DNA from: Apostichopus japonicus
Taxonomy: Eukaryota > Echinodermata > Holothuroidea > Aspidochirotida > Stichopodidae
Reading direction: 5' to 3'
DNA length: 64,000 nucleotides
Assembly: GCF_037975245.1 (NCBI RefSeq)
Contig: NC_092573.1
Location: 22,845,265 to 22,909,264 of the forward strand
The notes under the pieces are model-generated. The model saw nothing but the letters and a program-made list of their open reading frames with translations. It did not search any database and was not told where the DNA came from. Both the position numbers and the translations under genes were made by a program. The stretch's first letter is position 1; every line of letters begins with the position of its first letter. Positions 63,801 to 64,000 of the stretch are shown in pieces.

Positions 63801-63823
63801 AGAACATAATGGGCATCTTATGA
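48896..63823 (+). CDS. GFM2: Mitochondrial ribosome-releasing factor 2 (elongation factor G2)
   Basis: GTPase that works with mitochondrial ribosome recycling factor to split post-termination ribosomes. Seventeen exons: 48896-49016, 49511-49660, 50279-50404, 50732-50820, 51600-51749, 52632-52820, 53554-53634, 54030-54178, 55414-55554, 56302-56401, 57594-57771, 58363-58439, 59481-59619, 60711-60884, 61679-61845, 62560-62691, 63695-63823. They total 2292 nt, giving 763 residues (vertebrate proteins about 780). A basic, Cys/Ser-rich start fits a mitochondrial presequence. G1 is AHIDAGKT (66-73), switch I region ERERGITI (105-112), G3 DTPG (130-133), G4 NKMD (184-187). [20 protein letters not shown] begins domain [12 protein letters not shown] and the C-terminal [12 protein letters not shown] segment are EF-G domain III-V landmarks. 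GFM2 is preferred to GFM1 because the whole chain aligns with GFM2, including the [20 protein letters not shown] switch segment. All junctions are GT-AG. Confidence 0.95.
51130..51558 (+). mobile_element. 5'-truncated LINE 3' end (CR1/L2-like)
   Basis: Broken plus-strand frames read the end of a LINE reverse transcriptase (an [17 protein letters not shown] segment, then a [10 protein letters not shown]-like segment). They are followed by a 3' tail AAGCGCTTTGAAACGCTG..GGCGCTATATAAATG and a TTATTA microsatellite (51538-51558). That combination is typical of CR1/L2-group elements. The tail stops 41 bp before GFM2 exon 5 (51600), so the insertion lies just beside its branch-point region. Confidence 0.75.
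53215..53580 (+). repeat. Triplicated intron/exon boundary at GFM2 exon 7
   Basis: A ~124-bp unit (ATTAGTGTAAATAGC start, then CTTTTATCCC.ATAACCAG, CAGCGTTTTTCTACTTTCTG, CTGGCTG end) occurs three times. The third copy, 10 bp shorter, ends in the real acceptor CTGTTACAG/CTGGCTGATTTGG at 53553/53554. Copies 1 and 2 end CTGTTAAAG/CTGGCTGG at 53314 and 53438, with the pyrimidine tract kept but AAG instead of CAG. Confidence 0.85.
54454..54470 (+). other. G-quadruplex-like motif in GFM2 intron
   Basis: GGGGTGGGTGGGGTGGG fits four G runs with one-base loops, on the sense strand of the intron after exon 8. Function unknown. Confidence 0.6.
56901..57172. repeat. 90-bp tandem repeat, three copies
   Basis: Units recognised by TTTAGAAGGGTGC at 56911, 57001 and 57091, exact 90-bp spacing and high identity (GGGTGCAAGT..AGTGGAGA..GTCAAGAAACACTG). 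In the GFM2 intron before exon 11. Confidence 0.9.
57834..57906. repeat. 35-bp tandem duplication
   Basis: Two near-identical copies of TGACAAGGTGGTTGTCTGGT plus GATAGTCAACTA, about 60 bp downstream of GFM2 exon 11. Confidence 0.85.
58540..58860. repeat. Diverged ~140-bp tandem repeat with AGGTCA words
   Basis: Three diverged units each begin AAACACAATATCTC (or AACATCTC) and contain a CATATTGA.TAGAAG segment and TTTGAGG.CA.CAGAGGTC. They resemble, in word content, the AGGTCA-rich cores at 12.2-13.4 kb, so the two may be related tandem-core elements. In the GFM2 intron after exon 12. Confidence 0.6.
59030..59112. repeat. AT-rich simple repeat (TAATA/ATAA)
   Basis: Mixed TAATACATATAATA, ATAATAATAATA and TATAATATAA microsatellite in a GFM2 intron. 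Confidence 0.75.
59665..60029. mobile_element. TTAA-flanked MITE, copy B (in GFM2 intron)
   Basis: The 365-bp element has TTAA at 59661-59664 and 60030-60033, with termini AGGCATTGAAGACTCGCC and, on the other strand, AGGGTGTGAAGACTCGCG. Over its whole length it is the reverse complement of copy A at 43160-43510 with modest divergence. It begins only 45 bp after the exon 13 donor. The open frame continuing past that donor simply reads into the element. Confidence 0.85.
61505..61632. repeat. ~30-bp tandem repeat, five copies
   Basis: Imperfect units of GGTTAACTGAGGGATGTATT or GGATTAATTGAGGGATACATT type, 29-31 bp long, ending 47 bp before GFM2 exon 15. Confidence 0.85.
61868..61895 (+). repeat. 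Duplicated GFM2 exon 15 donor
   Basis: The exon end and donor (ATGAATGTTGAG/GTCAGTG, 61834-61852) recur 43 bp downstream at 61877-61895. Use of the copy would add 43 nt with an in-frame TAA (GTC AGT GGA TAA), so it would truncate the protein. Confidence 0.8.
62336..62460. repeat. ATATGCATA-type simple repeat
   Basis: Tandem words ATATGCATATATGAATAAAT and related variants, in the GFM2 intron before exon 16. Confidence 0.8.
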
Positions 63824-64000
63824 CACCAGTAGGAATTCAAGATATGCATATGTCTGTATTTTTTAGATCCTCCTGCAAGCAGGAACTCGCGAAGAAGCCA
63901 TCATTGGCTTATCAAAGCCGCAAGCTGACCAAAGTCAGTCTCTTAGATTCATTTTTTAGCGTCCATGGTTATGAATTGCCAATTGTCAACAACTCTGTAA
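63824..64000 (+). other. GFM2 3' flank
   Basis: Probable start of the 3' untranslated region. No AATAAA is seen after the stop within the window. The only nearby one (63795-63800) lies inside the last coding exon. Confidence 0.5.

Noticed and set aside
1-64000. CRISPR array, bacterial operons, rRNA genes
   Set aside because: No regularly spaced identical repeats with unique spacers, no ribosome-binding-site gene strings, and no rRNA-like sequence. The split genes show a eukaryotic nuclear genome.

Overview
This is a gene-poor, AT-rich, intron-containing animal nuclear window. The protein content (a TRIM-family RING/B-box protein, a Cys-loop acetylcholine receptor subunit, HAUS1, mitochondrial GFM2), the long introns and the dense DNA transposons, tRNA-derived SINEs and minisatellites fit a marine invertebrate deuterostome. 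An echinoderm such as a sea cucumber is my best guess, but this is an inference and no marker fixes the species.

Layout. 1-9000 holds mainly repeats: two kinds of tRNA-derived SINE, (TA)n tracts, and a family of hAT-type non-autonomous transposons whose 8-bp target duplications can be read directly. 8023-11415 (-) is a TRIM-like gene with a large main exon and three candidate 3' exons. 11.9-17.2 kb is a transposon graveyard: a tandem-core element ending in a hairpin, a 468-bp foldback element with a 9-bp target duplication, a decayed non-LTR reverse transcriptase, and a GATATC-rich satellite. 18793-24833 (-) is a complete six-exon nicotinic receptor alpha-type subunit (484 aa). 28176-29762 (+) and 30684-32126 (-) are two convergent, intronless, unrecognised genes for disordered proteins. 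36148-39267 (+) is a six-exon unrecognised gene with a 54-bp coding tandem repeat. 40015-47473 (-) is HAUS1 (8 exons, 287 aa). 48896-63823 (+) is GFM2 (17 exons, 763 aa), transcribed divergently from HAUS1 across about 1.4 kb.

The multi-exon models of the receptor, HAUS1, GFM2 and the 36.1-39.3 kb gene were assembled by hand from splice signals. In each, the exon lengths sum to an exact multiple of three and end in a stop. No operon-like logic joins the genes: receptor (membrane signalling), HAUS1 (spindle microtubule branching), GFM2 (mitochondrial ribosome recycling) and TRIM (probable ubiquitin ligase) are independent.

The points most worth a second look are the intact transposon footprints (hAT, foldback/Mutator-like, TTAA-flanked pair, a spacer-free 110-bp palindrome inside HAUS1), duplicated splice sites in GFM2 introns, a GC-AG intron in HAUS1, and the pair of intronless unknown genes behind a duplicated promoter segment.
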